DNA of 64,000 nt from Cereibacter_A azotoformans (GCF_003050905.1 NZ_QAOT01000005.1), one strand, 5' to 3'; shown: positions 52,166 to 61,873, counted from the stretch's first letter. Numbers and translations are program-made. Notes: a model not told the origin generated them from the letters alone.

Positions 52166-52957
52166 ATGCCCGCCCGCCCCGCTTCCCCCATCGACCGACG
52201 GCGCTTCCTCACGGATGCGGCCCGCGCGGCGGCGGGTTGCGCGGTGGCGGGCACGCTTCTGGCGCTTTACGCCCGCGACGCGCGCGCGCTTCCGGCCGAG
52301 GCGCTGCGCCCGCCGGGGGCGCTGGCCGAGGACGACTTCCTCGGCGCCTGCATCCGCTGCGGCCTCTGCGTCCGGGCCTGCCCCTATGACACGCTCTCGC
52401 TGGCCGAACTGGGTGAGGGGCCGGCCACCGGCACGCCCTTCTTCACCGCGCGCCGGATCCCCTGCGAGATGTGCGACGACATTCCCTGCGTCGTGGCCTG
52501 CCCGACGGGCGCGCTCGATCCCGGCCTGACCGACATCGACCGGGCCAGGATGGGCATCGCGGTGCTGGTGGATCAGGAGAACTGCCTGAACCTGCTGGGG
52601 CTGCGGTGCGACGTCTGCTACCGCGTCTGTCCGGCGATCGACCGCGCGATCACGCTGGAAAGCCAGCACAATCCCCGCTCGGGCCACCACGCGATGTTCC
52701 TGCCCACCGTCCACGCCGACCATTGCACCGGCTGCGGCAAGTGCGAGCAGTCCTGCGTCCTGCCCGAGGCGGCGATCAAGGTCCTCCCCGCCCGTCTCGC
52801 GCGGGCGACACCGGCCGAGCACTACCGCCTCGGCTGGGAGGAGATGGAAAAGAAGGGCGCGCCGCTGGTCGAGGGGATCGTCGATCTGCCCGACCGGCTG
52901 CCCGAAGCGGTTCCCGACTTCCAGCCGCTGATGACATTGCCCGGAGGACAGCCATGA
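52166..52957 (+). CDS. napG: Periplasmic ferredoxin-type quinol-oxidation subunit NapG
   Basis: Tat-exported iron-sulfur protein of 263 aa that with NapH passes electrons from quinol towards NapB. The signal contains DRRRFLTDAARAAAG. Four cysteine groups are visible: CIRCGLCVRACP, CEMCDDIPCVVACP, CDVCYRVCP and CTGCGKCEQSC. The ATG starts right after the napA stop. Its end overlaps napH by four bases (ATGA). Confidence 0.94.
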   Translation: MPARPASPIDRRRFLTDAARAAAGCAVAGTLLALYARDARALPAEALRPPGALAEDDFLGACIRCGLCVRACPYDTLSLAELGEGPATGTPFFTARRIPCEMCDDIPCVVACPTGALDPGLTDIDRARMGIAVLVDQENCLNLLGLRCDVCYRVCPAIDRAITLESQHNPRSGHHAMFLPTVHADHCTGCGKCEQSCVLPEAAIKVLPARLARATPAEHYRLGWEEMEKKGAPLVEGIVDLPDRLPEAVPDFQPLMTLPGGQP

Positions 52958-53862
52958 GCGGGCGATACCCCGGCCGCGAGGCCATCGCCCGCAAGGGCCG
53001 GCTCGGCGCCCACCGCTGGCTGATCCTGCGGCGGCTGTCGCAAACCGTCTTCCTCGGCCTGTTCCTCCTCGGACCCTGGGCCGGCATCTGGTGGGTGAAG
53101 GGCAATCTCGCCGGGTCGATGACGCTCGACCTGCTGCCCCTGACGGACCCGCTGGTGCTGCTTCAGGGGTTGGTCGCCGGGCACTGGCCCGAGATGACGG
53201 CGCTTGTCGGGGCGGCCCTCGTGGTTGCCGCCTATCTGCTCGTCGGCGGGCGGGCCTACTGCTCGTGGGTCTGCCCGGTGAACCCGGTGACGGATGCGGC
53301 CCACTGGCTTCATGTCCGCCTCGGGCTGCCGAAGGGCTGGCAACCCAAGGCCTCCACCCGGCTCTGGCTGCTCGGCACCGTCCTTGCCGTCTCGGCCCTG
53401 ACCGGCACGACCGCGTGGGAGCTGGTCAACCCGGTCACGATGCTCCAGCGCGGGATCGCCTTCGGGATGGGCGCGGGCTGGACGCTGATCGGGGCCGTCT
53501 TCCTCTTCGATCTGCTCGTGGCGCGGCGCGGCTGGTGCGGGCGGCTCTGCCCCGTGGGTGCCTTCTACGGCCTGCTGGGCAGGACATCGCTCGTCCGCGT
53601 CTCGGCCACGAGGCGCGCGGACTGTGACGACTGCATGGACTGCTTCGCCGTCTGCCCCGAGATGGCTGTCATCACCCCCGCCCTGCGCGGCCAGACCGCC
53701 GACACGCCGATCATCCTCTCGGGCGACTGCACCAACTGCGGCCGCTGCATCGACGTCTGCGACCGCGACGTCTTCCGCTTCACACACCGTTTCGACACGC
53801 GCCCCGCCCCGGGCCGCGATGCTGCCCCCCCTTCCCCGGCCGGCCGCGACCGAGCCGCTTGA
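52954..53862 (+). CDS. napH: Membrane-bound quinol dehydrogenase ferredoxin subunit NapH
   Basis: Inner-membrane protein of 302 aa with four or more TM helices. The twin cytoplasmic CxxxCP motifs of the family are present (CSWVCPVNPVTD and CGRLCPVGAFYG) along with two ferredoxin-type clusters near the C-terminus (CDDCMDCFAVCP and CTNCGRCIDVCD). A GGAGGA precedes the start. With NapG it makes a second electron route to the nitrate reductase alongside NapC. Confidence 0.94.
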   Translation: MSGRYPGREAIARKGRLGAHRWLILRRLSQTVFLGLFLLGPWAGIWWVKGNLAGSMTLDLLPLTDPLVLLQGLVAGHWPEMTALVGAALVVAAYLLVGGRAYCSWVCPVNPVTDAAHWLHVRLGLPKGWQPKASTRLWLLGTVLAVSALTGTTAWELVNPVTMLQRGIAFGMGAGWTLIGAVFLFDLLVARRGWCGRLCPVGAFYGLLGRTSLVRVSATRRADCDDCMDCFAVCPEMAVITPALRGQTADTPIILSGDCTNCGRCIDVCDRDVFRFTHRFDTRPAPGRDAAPPSPAGRDRAA

Positions 53863-53879
53863 GATCACGGAGATCCGCC

Positions 53880-54326
53880 ATGAAACCGCTTGCCTTCCTC
53901 GGCGCCCTGACCCTTCCCGTTGCCCTCGTGGCGGGCCTTGCCTTCGCGCAGTCGCAGGTGGGGACAGCCGCGGCGGTGGAGTCGCTCCGCGGCGCCGACC
54001 CGGACGTGGATGTCACGACCGCGCCCGTCTTCCACCAGAACAAGCAACGCTTCGTGCGCAACTATCGCCTTCAGCCGCCGCTGATCCCGCACTCGATCGA
54101 CAAGTATCAGATCGACATGAAGGCGAACGAATGCCTCGCCTGCCACGAATGGCGCAAGTCGGGCGAGCGTGGCGCGCCCACGCTTTCGATGACGCACTAC
54201 CAGGACCGCGATGGCCTGCAGACCGACACCGTCGCGAGCCGCCGCTGGTTCTGCAGCCAGTGCCACGTTCCGCAGGCCGACGCCCCCGCGCTGGTCGAGA
54301 ACCTCTTCCAGTCTTCCGGCCAGTAA
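53880..54326 (+). CDS. napB: Periplasmic nitrate reductase diheme cytochrome c subunit
   Basis: Small electron-transfer subunit of 148 aa that binds NapA. A Sec signal (MKPLAFLGALTLPVALVAGLA) precedes the mature start. The two heme c sites are CLACH and CSQCH, and the expected distal histidines lie in FHQNKQRF and SMTHYQD. It comes after napH and 12 bases before napC. Confidence 0.95.
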   Translation: MKPLAFLGALTLPVALVAGLAFAQSQVGTAAAVESLRGADPDVDVTTAPVFHQNKQRFVRNYRLQPPLIPHSIDKYQIDMKANECLACHEWRKSGERGAPTLSMTHYQDRDGLQTDTVASRRWFCSQCHVPQADAPALVENLFQSSGQ

Positions 54327-54338
54327 GGACGCACTCCG

Positions 54339-55043
54339 ATGCCCAGCAACACTCCCCGCCCGGGTCTCCTGCGCCGGGTCTGGCACCTCCTTGTGTCTCC
54401 TTCCGGGATCCTGTCGGTCGGCCTCCTCCTGATCGCCGGCTTTGGCGCGGGCATCCTGTTCTGGGGCGGCTTTCACACTGCCCTCGAGATGACCAACAAG
54501 GAGAGCTTCTGCATCTCGTGCCACGAGATGAAGGACAATGTCTTTGCCGAGTATCAGGGCTCGGTGCACCAGAACAACGGCTCGGGCGTGCGCGCCACCT
54601 GCCCGGACTGCCACGTTCCCAAGGAATGGGGTCCGAAGATGCTGCGCAAGATCAAGGCCTCCAAGGAGCTGTACGGGCACTTCATCACCCATTCGATCTC
54701 GACCCCCGAAAAGTTCGAAGAGCGGCGGATCGAGCTTGCGGCAAACGAATGGGCCCGGATGAAGAAGAACGACAGTCAGGAATGCCGCAACTGCCACAGC
54801 TTCGGCTTCATGGATTTCACCATGCAGGAAAACCGCGCGGGCGCCGATCACCAGCGCGCGCTGGACGAGGGCAAAACCTGCATCGACTGCCATCAGGGCA
54901 TCGCGCACGACCTGCCCGCGAACTACCTCGACCGCTACCAGGAAGTGGTGGACGATCTCGAGACCCGCGGCGTCCTGCCCGCGCGAAAGGCGCCCGAACT
55001 GGCCGACATCCGCAGCTTCCTTGGCACCGACACGGACGGCTGA
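54339..55043 (+). CDS. napC: Tetraheme c-type quinol dehydrogenase NapC/NirT
   Basis: Membrane-anchored cytochrome of 234 aa that oxidises quinol and reduces NapB. One N-terminal TM helix (GILSVGLLLIAGFGAGILFW) is followed by four heme sites: CISCH, CPDCH, CRNCH and CIDCH. The block NKESFCISCHEM is typical of the family. It is the last nap gene. About 290 bases follow before the next gene, with no strong terminator seen. Confidence 0.95.
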   Translation: MPSNTPRPGLLRRVWHLLVSPSGILSVGLLLIAGFGAGILFWGGFHTALEMTNKESFCISCHEMKDNVFAEYQGSVHQNNGSGVRATCPDCHVPKEWGPKMLRKIKASKELYGHFITHSISTPEKFEERRIELAANEWARMKKNDSQECRNCHSFGFMDFTMQENRAGADHQRALDEGKTCIDCHQGIAHDLPANYLDRYQEVVDDLETRGVLPARKAPELADIRSFLGTDTDG

Positions 55044-55333
55044 CCGACGAACTGGCCTTCCGGCACGGGGGCCGCCCATCCCGAGGCGACCGGCGGCGGC
55101 ATCCATGAAAGGTGCCGCTTCTGCTTTTCCTGAAGTGCGGTTACGCCGTCCGGGCGACGCGACGCAATGCCGCGGGATGACAGGACCCGCTTCGCGTTGC
55201 ATCTTCGGCCAAAGGGCCCAAGGTCCGAGGCATCCGGGTGCGTCCTGCCCGGAGGAAGCCTGCGCGGCAAGATCCGCCGCGCCGGTCTGGGGATTGATGC
55301 GGCCTTGTTCCGCGGATCAGGGAGACCCGGTTG

Positions 55334-56329
55334 ATGATGCGCGTGCTGCTCTCCATTCTGATGGCGACCGCGGTGCTGTCGGGCCCCGCCCACGCCGAGA
55401 CGCCGTTTGAAAGGCTGAAGGCGCGGTTCTTCGGCAGCGAGACCGAGGGCATCGCCCGCTCGAACGGGCGCATCGAGGCGCAGTCGATCGACGTGGCGGC
55501 CAAGGTGGCAGGCCGTGTGATCGAGGTGCCGGTGTCCGAGGGGCAGATCGTTTCGCCGGGCGACCTGGTGGCGCGGCTCGACGACCGCGACGCGCAGGCG
55601 CAGCTTCTGGCCGCCAAGGCGGCCCTGATGCGCGCCCACGCCGGCCTGAGCGTGGCCGAGGCGAGCGTCGCCCAGACCGAAAGCTCGCGGACGGTGGCCG
55701 AGACGAACCGGGATCGGGTCGTGAAGCTGCACGCGGACCGGCATGTGTCCGACGCGGTGCGCGACGATGCCGTCAACGCGGCCGTCGCCGCCGCGGCGGC
55801 GCTGAAGATGGCGAAGGCGCAGGTCTCGGAGGCCGAGGCGCTGATCGCCGCGGCCGAGGCCGATCTTGCCCGCGCCGAGATCGCGCTGGAGGATCTGACG
55901 ATCACGGCCCCCGTCCGCGGCCGTGTCGTCTATCGGCTGCGCGAGCCGGGCGAGGTGGTGGCGGCGGGCGCGCCCATCGCCACGATCCTCGACCTCTCGG
56001 ACGTCTACATGAACATCTATCTGCCCGCCGCCGATGTGGGGCCACTCGTCCTGAACGACGAGGCACGCCTGATCCTCGACCCGGCGCCGCAATATGTGAT
56101 CCCGGCCCATGTCACCTTCATCGCGCCCGAGGCGCAATTCACGCCAAAATCCGTCGAGACCGCCTCCGAGCGCGAGGATCTCGTCTTCCGGGTGAAGCTG
56201 CGCGTGCCAACGGAGCTGCTCGCCCGCTTCGAGGACCAGATCAAGACCGGCGTGCGCGGCATCGGCTTCGTGCGGACCGAGCCGGGGCGGGCCTGGCCGG
56301 CCGATCTGGCCGTGACGCTGCCGGACTGA
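55334..56329 (+). CDS. HlyD-family membrane fusion/adaptor protein
   Basis: Periplasmic adaptor of 331 aa, similar to E. coli YhiI. A signal peptide (MMRVLLSILMATAVLSGPAHA) is followed by the two halves of a lipoyl domain (VAAKVAGRVIEVPVSEGQIVSPGD and ITAPVRGRVVYRLREPGEVVAAG) that flank a helical hairpin. A GGAGA stands before the start. The next gene begins 3 bases later. It bridges the ABC pump to an outer-membrane channel that is not encoded here. Confidence 0.9.
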   Translation: MMRVLLSILMATAVLSGPAHAETPFERLKARFFGSETEGIARSNGRIEAQSIDVAAKVAGRVIEVPVSEGQIVSPGDLVARLDDRDAQAQLLAAKAALMRAHAGLSVAEASVAQTESSRTVAETNRDRVVKLHADRHVSDAVRDDAVNAAVAAAAALKMAKAQVSEAEALIAAAEADLARAEIALEDLTITAPVRGRVVYRLREPGEVVAAGAPIATILDLSDVYMNIYLPAADVGPLVLNDEARLILDPAPQYVIPAHVTFIAPEAQFTPKSVETASEREDLVFRVKLRVPTELLARFEDQIKTGVRGIGFVRTEPGRAWPADLAVTLPD

Positions 56330-56332
56330 CGG

Positions 56333-59038
56333 ATGCGACCGGCCGCCGAGATCGCGGGTGTCTCGCACCGCTACGGAGCCGCGGTCGCGCTCGATGAGGT
56401 GAGCCTTGCCATTCCCGCGGGCTGCATGGCGGGGCTGATCGGGCCGGACGGGGTGGGGAAATCGACGCTTCTTGCGCTGATCGCGGGGGTTCGGCGGCGG
56501 CAGCGGGGCCGCCTCTCGGTCCTCGGACATGACCTGAGCCGCCGCACGGAACGTCAGGCCCTGTTGCCGCGCATCGCCTACATGCCGCAAGGGCTCGGCC
56601 GGAACCTCTACCCGACGCTGACGGTGCGCGAGAACCTCGAGTTCTTCGGCCGGATCTTCGGGCAGAAGGCCGCCGAACGGCACCAACGGATCGACATGCT
56701 GCTGCGGGCGACCGGGCTCGATCCCTTCCCCGACCGGCCGGCGGGCAAGCTGTCGGGCGGAATGAAGCAGAAGCTCTCGCTCTGCTCGGCGCTGATCCAT
56801 GACCCCGACCTGCTGATCCTCGACGAGCCGACGACCGGCGTCGATCCGCTGTCGCGCCGCCAGTTCTGGGAGCTGATCGGCGCGATCCGGGGCCACCTGC
56901 CGGGAATGAGCGTCCTCGTCGCCACCGCCTACATGGAAGAGGCCGACCGCTTCGACTGGCTGGCCGCCATGGATGCGGGGCGCGTGATCGCCACCGGCAG
57001 CCCGGACGATCTGCGCGCCCGCACCGGGGCCGACACGCTCGAGACCGCCTTCATCCGCCTGCTCCCGGAGGGCGCCGATGCCGCGCCGGTCGTGCTGCCG
57101 CCGCGCCATGCGCAGCCGGCCGCCACGCCCGCCATCGAGGCGCGCAACCTGACCAAGCGGTTCGGCGACTTCACCGCCGTCGATGACGTGAGCTTCACCA
57201 TCCCCGAGGGGGAGATCTTCGGCTTCCTCGGCTCGAACGGCTGCGGCAAGTCCACCACGATGAAGATGCTGACCGGCCTGCAGGATGCGACCGAAGGCGA
57301 GACGCGGCTCTTCGGGGAACGGCTGGCGGCCTCGGACATGCAGAGCCGGATGCGGATCGGCTACATGTCGCAGAGCTTCTCGCTCTATGGCGAGCTGACG
57401 GTGCGCCAGAACCTGATGCTGCACGCGCAGCTTTATGCGCTGCCTGCGGCGCGGCGCGGGCCGCGGGTGGACGAGGTGATGGACGAGTTCGACCTTGCCG
57501 ACGTGGCCGGGCAGATGCCCGAGAGCCTGCCGCTCGGCATCCGCCAGCGGCTGCAGCTTGCGGTGGCCACGATCCACGAGCCGCGCATCCTGATCCTTGA
57601 TGAGCCCACCTCGGGCGTGGACCCGCTGGCGCGCGACGACTTCTGGCGCAAGCTCATCGTGCTCTCGCGCGAGCGTGGGGTCACGATCTTCATCACCACC
57701 CACTTCATGAACGAGGCCGAGCGATGCGACCGGATCTCGCTCATGCATGCGGGCAAGGTTCTGGAGGTGGGCGCCCCGGCCGAGATCGTGGCGCGCCGCG
57801 GCGCCGCAAGCCTCGAGGAAGCCTTCATCGGCTGCCTCGAGGACCAGCTTGGCCGCGACCCGGCCGCGGGCCCGGTGCTCTCCCTCGACGGACGGAGCGC
57901 CCCCGCAGGCCGGGTCCGTCGCGCCTTGACGCGGATGCAGGCCTACAGCTGGCGCGAGACGCTCGAGCTGATCCGCGATCCGATCCGGCTGTTCTTTGCC
58001 CTTGCCGCGCCCGTGATCCTGCTGCTGACCATGGGATACGGGATCTCGTTCGACGTGGACCGGCTGAGCTTTGCGGTCAATGATCAGGACCGCAGCGCGG
58101 AAAGCCGGGCGCTGATCGAGCAGTTTTCCAGCATCCGCCAGTTCGACCAGCAGGAGGATGTCGCCAGCCGGGCCGATCTCGACGCCCGGATGATGCGGGG
58201 CGAGCTGACCGTGGCGCTCGAGATACCCGACGGGTTCGGCCGCGACATCCGCCGCGGGTCGGTTCCCGAGGTCTCGTTCTGGATCGACGGGGCGATGCCC
58301 TTCCGCGCCGAGACCGCCCGTAGCTATGCGACGGGGGTGCTGCAGGCCTTTGCCTCCAGCCACCTGCGCGAGGAGGGACGCGCCACCGCCGCACCCGTGA
58401 CGGTCGAATCCCGGTTCCTCTTCAATCAGGCCTTCCTTTCGGCCAATGCGATGGTGCCCTCGATCATCATGCTGATCCTGATGCTCGTGCCCGCGATCAT
58501 GGCCGCGGTCTCGGTGGTGCGCGAGAAGGAGAGCGGCACGATCGCCAACTTCCGCTCGACCCCGGTCGGGCGCGCGGAGTTCCTGCTGGGCAAGCAGCTG
58601 CCCTACGCGGTGATCGCATGGGGCAGCTTCTGGATGCTGTTCGTCGTGGCCCGCACGCTCTTCGGCGTGCCCTTCAGCGGCAACCTCGGGGCGCTGGCCC
58701 TGATCTCGGCGCTTTATGTCGGTGCGGCGACCGGCTTCGGCCAGCTGCTGTCCTCCTTCACGCGGACGCAGGTGACGGCCGTCTTCGCCACGTCGATCAT
58801 CACCATCATCCCGACCATCAACTTCTCCGGGCTGATCGTGCCGGTCTCGTCGCTCTCTCCGGCCGCACAGGCGGTCGGGCGCGCCTTCCCGGCCGCATGG
58901 TATCAGCCCGCCTCGGCCGGCAGTTTCGTCAAGGGCTTCGGCTGGGCCGAGCTCTGGCCGGTGGCGGCGGTGCTGGCGGGCTTCTGCGTCGGCTATCTCC
59001 TGCTGTCGGTGCTGGCGCTGCGCAAGCAGGAGGCGTGA
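56333..59038 (+). CDS. rbbA: Fused double-ATPase/permease ABC transporter, RbbA-like
   Basis: Protein of 901 aa with two nucleotide-binding domains and a C-terminal ABC-2 permease, as in E. coli YhiH/RbbA. NBD1: GPDGVGKST, LSGGMKQK, LLILDEPTTGVD. NBD2: GSNGCGKST, ILILDEPTSGVD, but the signature is LPLGIRQR rather than LSGGQ. About six TM helices follow from residue 540. The name reflects similarity only: the E. coli protein was reported as ribosome-bound, yet the operon here looks like an exporter. Confidence 0.9.
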   Translation: MRPAAEIAGVSHRYGAAVALDEVSLAIPAGCMAGLIGPDGVGKSTLLALIAGVRRRQRGRLSVLGHDLSRRTERQALLPRIAYMPQGLGRNLYPTLTVRENLEFFGRIFGQKAAERHQRIDMLLRATGLDPFPDRPAGKLSGGMKQKLSLCSALIHDPDLLILDEPTTGVDPLSRRQFWELIGAIRGHLPGMSVLVATAYMEEADRFDWLAAMDAGRVIATGSPDDLRARTGADTLETAFIRLLPEGADAAPVVLPPRHAQPAATPAIEARNLTKRFGDFTAVDDVSFTIPEGEIFGFLGSNGCGKSTTMKMLTGLQDATEGETRLFGERLAASDMQSRMRIGYMSQSFSLYGELTVRQNLMLHAQLYALPAARRGPRVDEVMDEFDLADVAGQMPESLPLGIRQRLQLAVATIHEPRILILDEPTSGVDPLARDDFWRKLIVLSRERGVTIFITTHFMNEAERCDRISLMHAGKVLEVGAPAEIVARRGAASLEEAFIGCLEDQLGRDPAAGPVLSLDGRSAPAGRVRRALTRMQAYSWRETLELIRDPIRLFFALAAPVILLLTMGYGISFDVDRLSFAVNDQDRSAESRALIEQFSSIRQFDQQEDVASRADLDARMMRGELTVALEIPDGFGRDIRRGSVPEVSFWIDGAMPFRAETARSYATGVLQAFASSHLREEGRATAAPVTVESRFLFNQAFLSANAMVPSIIMLILMLVPAIMAAVSVVREKESGTIANFRSTPVGRAEFLLGKQLPYAVIAWGSFWMLFVVARTLFGVPFSGNLGALALISALYVGAATGFGQLLSSFTRTQVTAVFATSIITIIPTINFSGLIVPVSSLSPAAQAVGRAFPAAWYQPASAGSFVKGFGWAELWPVAAVLAGFCVGYLLLSVLALRKQEA

Positions 59039-59039
59039 C

Positions 59040-60164
59040 ATGGCCTTCCAGAGCCTCCGCAACATCCTGCGACTGACGATCAAGGAACTGCGCGCCATCC
59101 GCGGCGACCGGGTGATGATCCTGCTGATGGTCTATGTCTTCACCATCGCGACCTGGCTTGTTTCGGATGCGGCGAACACCGACATCCGCAATCTCTCGGT
59201 CGCAGTGGTGGACGAAGACCGCAGCCAGCTTTCGGGCCGGCTGGTCGGCGCGATCCGCGAGCCGCTCTTCACCCCGCCCGAGCTTCTGTCGGCGGCCGAG
59301 GCCGAGGCGGCGCAGAATGCGGGCCGCAAGGTGCTCGTGGTCTCGATCCCGCCCGGCTTCGAGCGGCACCTGCGGCGCGGAGACGGGGCCAGCCTGATGA
59401 TCCTGATCGACGCCACGGCCGTGTCGCAGGCCGGCAACGGCGCAAGCTTCCTCAACCGGCTGCTGCTGGACGAGATCGCGGCCTACCTTCGCCCCGGAGA
59501 GCCCGCTTCGGCCCTCGTCTCGGTCGAGATCCGCAACCGCTTCAATGAGAACCTCGACGGCACCTGGTTCACCGCCGTCATGCAGCTGATGAACTCGGTC
59601 ACCATTCTCACGCTGATCCTTGCCGGCTCGTCCATGATCCGCGAGCGCGAGCATGGCACGATCGAGCATGTGCTGGTGATGCCGGTCCATCCTCACGAGA
59701 TTGTCTTCTCGAAGGTGCTGGCCACAACCGCCGTGATCCTCATGGCCTCGGTCCTCAGTCTGGTCTTCGTGATCAAGGGGGCGATGGGCGTGCCGATCGA
59801 CGGGTCGCTGCTTCTCTATTCGGCGGGGGCCGCGCTCTATGTGGTGGCGGTGGCCAGCCTCGGGCTGCTGCTTGCCTCGTTCACGCACAACATGGGGCAG
59901 TTCGGGCTTCTGGTGCTGCCCGTCATCATCGTGATGTTCCAGCTTTCGGGCGGGATCACGCCGCTCGAATCCATGCCGGTCTGGCTGCAGATCACCATGC
60001 GCCTCATCAGCCCCTCGCCGCATTTCGTCTCGTTCGCCCAGTCGGTGCTTTACCGAGGGGCGGGGGTCGAGCTTGTCGTGGGCGAGATGGTGGCCATGGC
60101 GGCCATGTCCGGGGTGGCGTTGACGGTGGTCCTGCGGCGCTTCCGCCGGGTGCTTTCCGCCTGA
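59040..60164 (+). CDS. yhhJ: ABC-2 type permease, YhhJ-like
   Basis: Inner-membrane permease of 374 aa. One N-terminal TM helix is followed by a large periplasmic domain (VAVVDEDRSQLSGRLVGAIREP) and five more helices; EREHGTIEHVLVMPVHPHEIVFSKVLA is the ABC-2 hallmark. AGGAGG lies before the ATG, one base after the rbbA stop. It completes the YhiI-YhiH-YhhJ-type efflux operon. Substrate unknown. Confidence 0.92.
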   Translation: MAFQSLRNILRLTIKELRAIRGDRVMILLMVYVFTIATWLVSDAANTDIRNLSVAVVDEDRSQLSGRLVGAIREPLFTPPELLSAAEAEAAQNAGRKVLVVSIPPGFERHLRRGDGASLMILIDATAVSQAGNGASFLNRLLLDEIAAYLRPGEPASALVSVEIRNRFNENLDGTWFTAVMQLMNSVTILTLILAGSSMIREREHGTIEHVLVMPVHPHEIVFSKVLATTAVILMASVLSLVFVIKGAMGVPIDGSLLLYSAGAALYVVAVASLGLLLASFTHNMGQFGLLVLPVIIVMFQLSGGITPLESMPVWLQITMRLISPSPHFVSFAQSVLYRGAGVELVVGEMVAMAAMSGVALTVVLRRFRRVLSA

Positions 60165-60274
60165 CGGCCGGTCTTTTGGAGCACGCCCGCGCCGACACGG
60201 CCGCTTGAGCCCGGAACACAGCCGGCGTAGGGTTCGGATATGTGCGTCCCGATCAAAATCCGACAGGCAAGCTC

Positions 60275-61873
60275 ATGAAATCGGCACAGTTCGCGGCGCT
60301 GAGGCTGGGTGCCTGCATTCTTGCCGTCTGCGGCATGGCCGTGTGGGGCGTGTGGTCGTGGCGCGAGGAAATCACCACTCTCGAGGAGCAGGGTCTTGCG
60401 AAGTCCCGGCTGATTGCACTTTACACCGAGAGGTTGATCCAGACCCAGCTGATCCTGCAAGAGGCTCTCCTGCGCGACCTGTCGGGCCAGCCGGGCCAGC
60501 CGGGCGAGTTGCCCGGCTTCGAACGGTTCGGCAGTTTGCTCACGGATATCGAGACGCTGCATAACGCGTCCGGCGGTGTTGCCATTCTCGATACGGAGGG
60601 CCGAATCCGGGAAGCGGGCCCGCTCTATCCGCAGGACTACGTTTTCCCGATCGACGACTACCACGCCGCCAGCGCCCAGGGGACGACGGTCTATATCGGC
60701 CGGACGAACATGCCCGATGCCGTGTCCGACCGGCTCTACGTGGCCCGTGACTTTTCTGCGCCGGGCCTGGAAGGCATCTTCGTCTCGATGGTGACGCTGG
60801 ACTCGGTCCGCGCCTTCCTGCAGCAGGTCGCACCCCAGCCCGATGAGGCCGCCTCTCTCCTGCGGGACGACGGATATCTCCTGCTGCGCCGGAATGTCTC
60901 GCGGCCGATGATGCTCGATCCCGCCGCTCCGGCGATGCAGGCGCTGCAGGGCCAGCTTGCGGGCAGCTACCGGGCCGTGGCCGTGTCCGACGGGGTGGAC
61001 AGGCTCTATGCCTTCACCCGCCTGTCCGACCTGCCGCTGGTGGCCAATTACGGGATGCCGGTCTCGGCCGTGCGCGCCGGCTGGCTGTGGCGCGTCGGGC
61101 CGATCTGGATGTTCGTCGGGCTGCTCGCGCTCTTCATCTATGTTCTGGCGGGGCGGATCCGGCGCGCGATGGAACTGAATGTCGAGGCGCTCGAGACGCG
61201 GCAGAAGCTCGAGGCCACGCAGAAGGTGGCCGAGCAGCGCGCCCGCCTGATGCAGGAGCTGAGCCACCGGGTGAAGAACAACCTCGCGCTGGTTCTGGCG
61301 CTGATCGACCGGCAGATCCGCACGCGCGGCCGGATAGAGCCGGCCGAGCTGCGGGGACGGATCATGGCCATCGCCGAGGTCCATTCCATGCTCTTCGCCG
61401 CGGGCGACCGCTACGATCTGGACTTCGGGCGCCTCATCGATCGGCTGAGTTCGAGCGAGGCGCTGATCCCGCCGGAACGGGCGCTCACGGTCGAGCGCGA
61501 CGTCGAGACGGGCATCCGCATCGGGCCGGACAGTGCCGTTCCGCTGGCGTTGGCCGCCACCGAACTGCTGACGAACGCGGTGAAACATGCCCACCCCGAC
61601 GGCCGGCCCGGCCGCATCCATGTGGGCCTGCACCGGATCGATCCCGACTGTGCGCAACTGACGATCTCGGACGACGGGGTCGGGATCGTCACGGTCAAGG
61701 GCACGCGCCACTCAGGCCTCGGCATCGTCGAGGCGCTGGTGGGGCAGGCCGATGCCACGCTCGAGCGTCGGGATGGCGACGGCACCCGGTTCATCCTCAC
61801 CTTTCCGATCCGCGGCCATGTGACCGTCGATCTGCCTGCCGGCAACGTGGTGCGCATCGCCGCGGCCTCGTGA
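60275..61873 (+). CDS. Sensor histidine kinase, HWE/HisKA_2 type
   Basis: Membrane kinase of 532 aa from the ATG at 60275 (a GTG at 60242 is possible). TM1 is at about residues 10-30, then a PDC/CACHE-like periplasmic domain of about 250 residues (GGVAILDTEGRIREAGPLYPQ, YIGRTNMPD), TM2 near 285-305, the phosphoacceptor ELSHRVKNNLALVLALIDRQ, and an ATPase with NAVKHAHPDG and SDDGVGIV. No response regulator is adjacent. HWE kinases are common in general-stress and light signalling of alphaproteobacteria, but a link is not shown here. Confidence 0.9.
   Translation: MKSAQFAALRLGACILAVCGMAVWGVWSWREEITTLEEQGLAKSRLIALYTERLIQTQLILQEALLRDLSGQPGQPGELPGFERFGSLLTDIETLHNASGGVAILDTEGRIREAGPLYPQDYVFPIDDYHAASAQGTTVYIGRTNMPDAVSDRLYVARDFSAPGLEGIFVSMVTLDSVRAFLQQVAPQPDEAASLLRDDGYLLLRRNVSRPMMLDPAAPAMQALQGQLAGSYRAVAVSDGVDRLYAFTRLSDLPLVANYGMPVSAVRAGWLWRVGPIWMFVGLLALFIYVLAGRIRRAMELNVEALETRQKLEATQKVAEQRARLMQELSHRVKNNLALVLALIDRQIRTRGRIEPAELRGRIMAIAEVHSMLFAAGDRYDLDFGRLIDRLSSSEALIPPERALTVERDVETGIRIGPDSAVPLALAATELLTNAVKHAHPDGRPGRIHVGLHRIDPDCAQLTISDDGVGIVTVKGTRHSGLGIVEALVGQADATLERRDGDGTRFILTFPIRGHVTVDLPAGNVVRIAAAS

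Noticed and set aside
54935..59098. Very long minus-strand open frame (about 1387 codons) opposite the nap end and the ABC efflux genes
   Set aside because: It is antisense to well-conserved plus-strand genes, and its translation is rich in Arg, Gly and His with no domain pattern. It is a GC-rich shadow frame.
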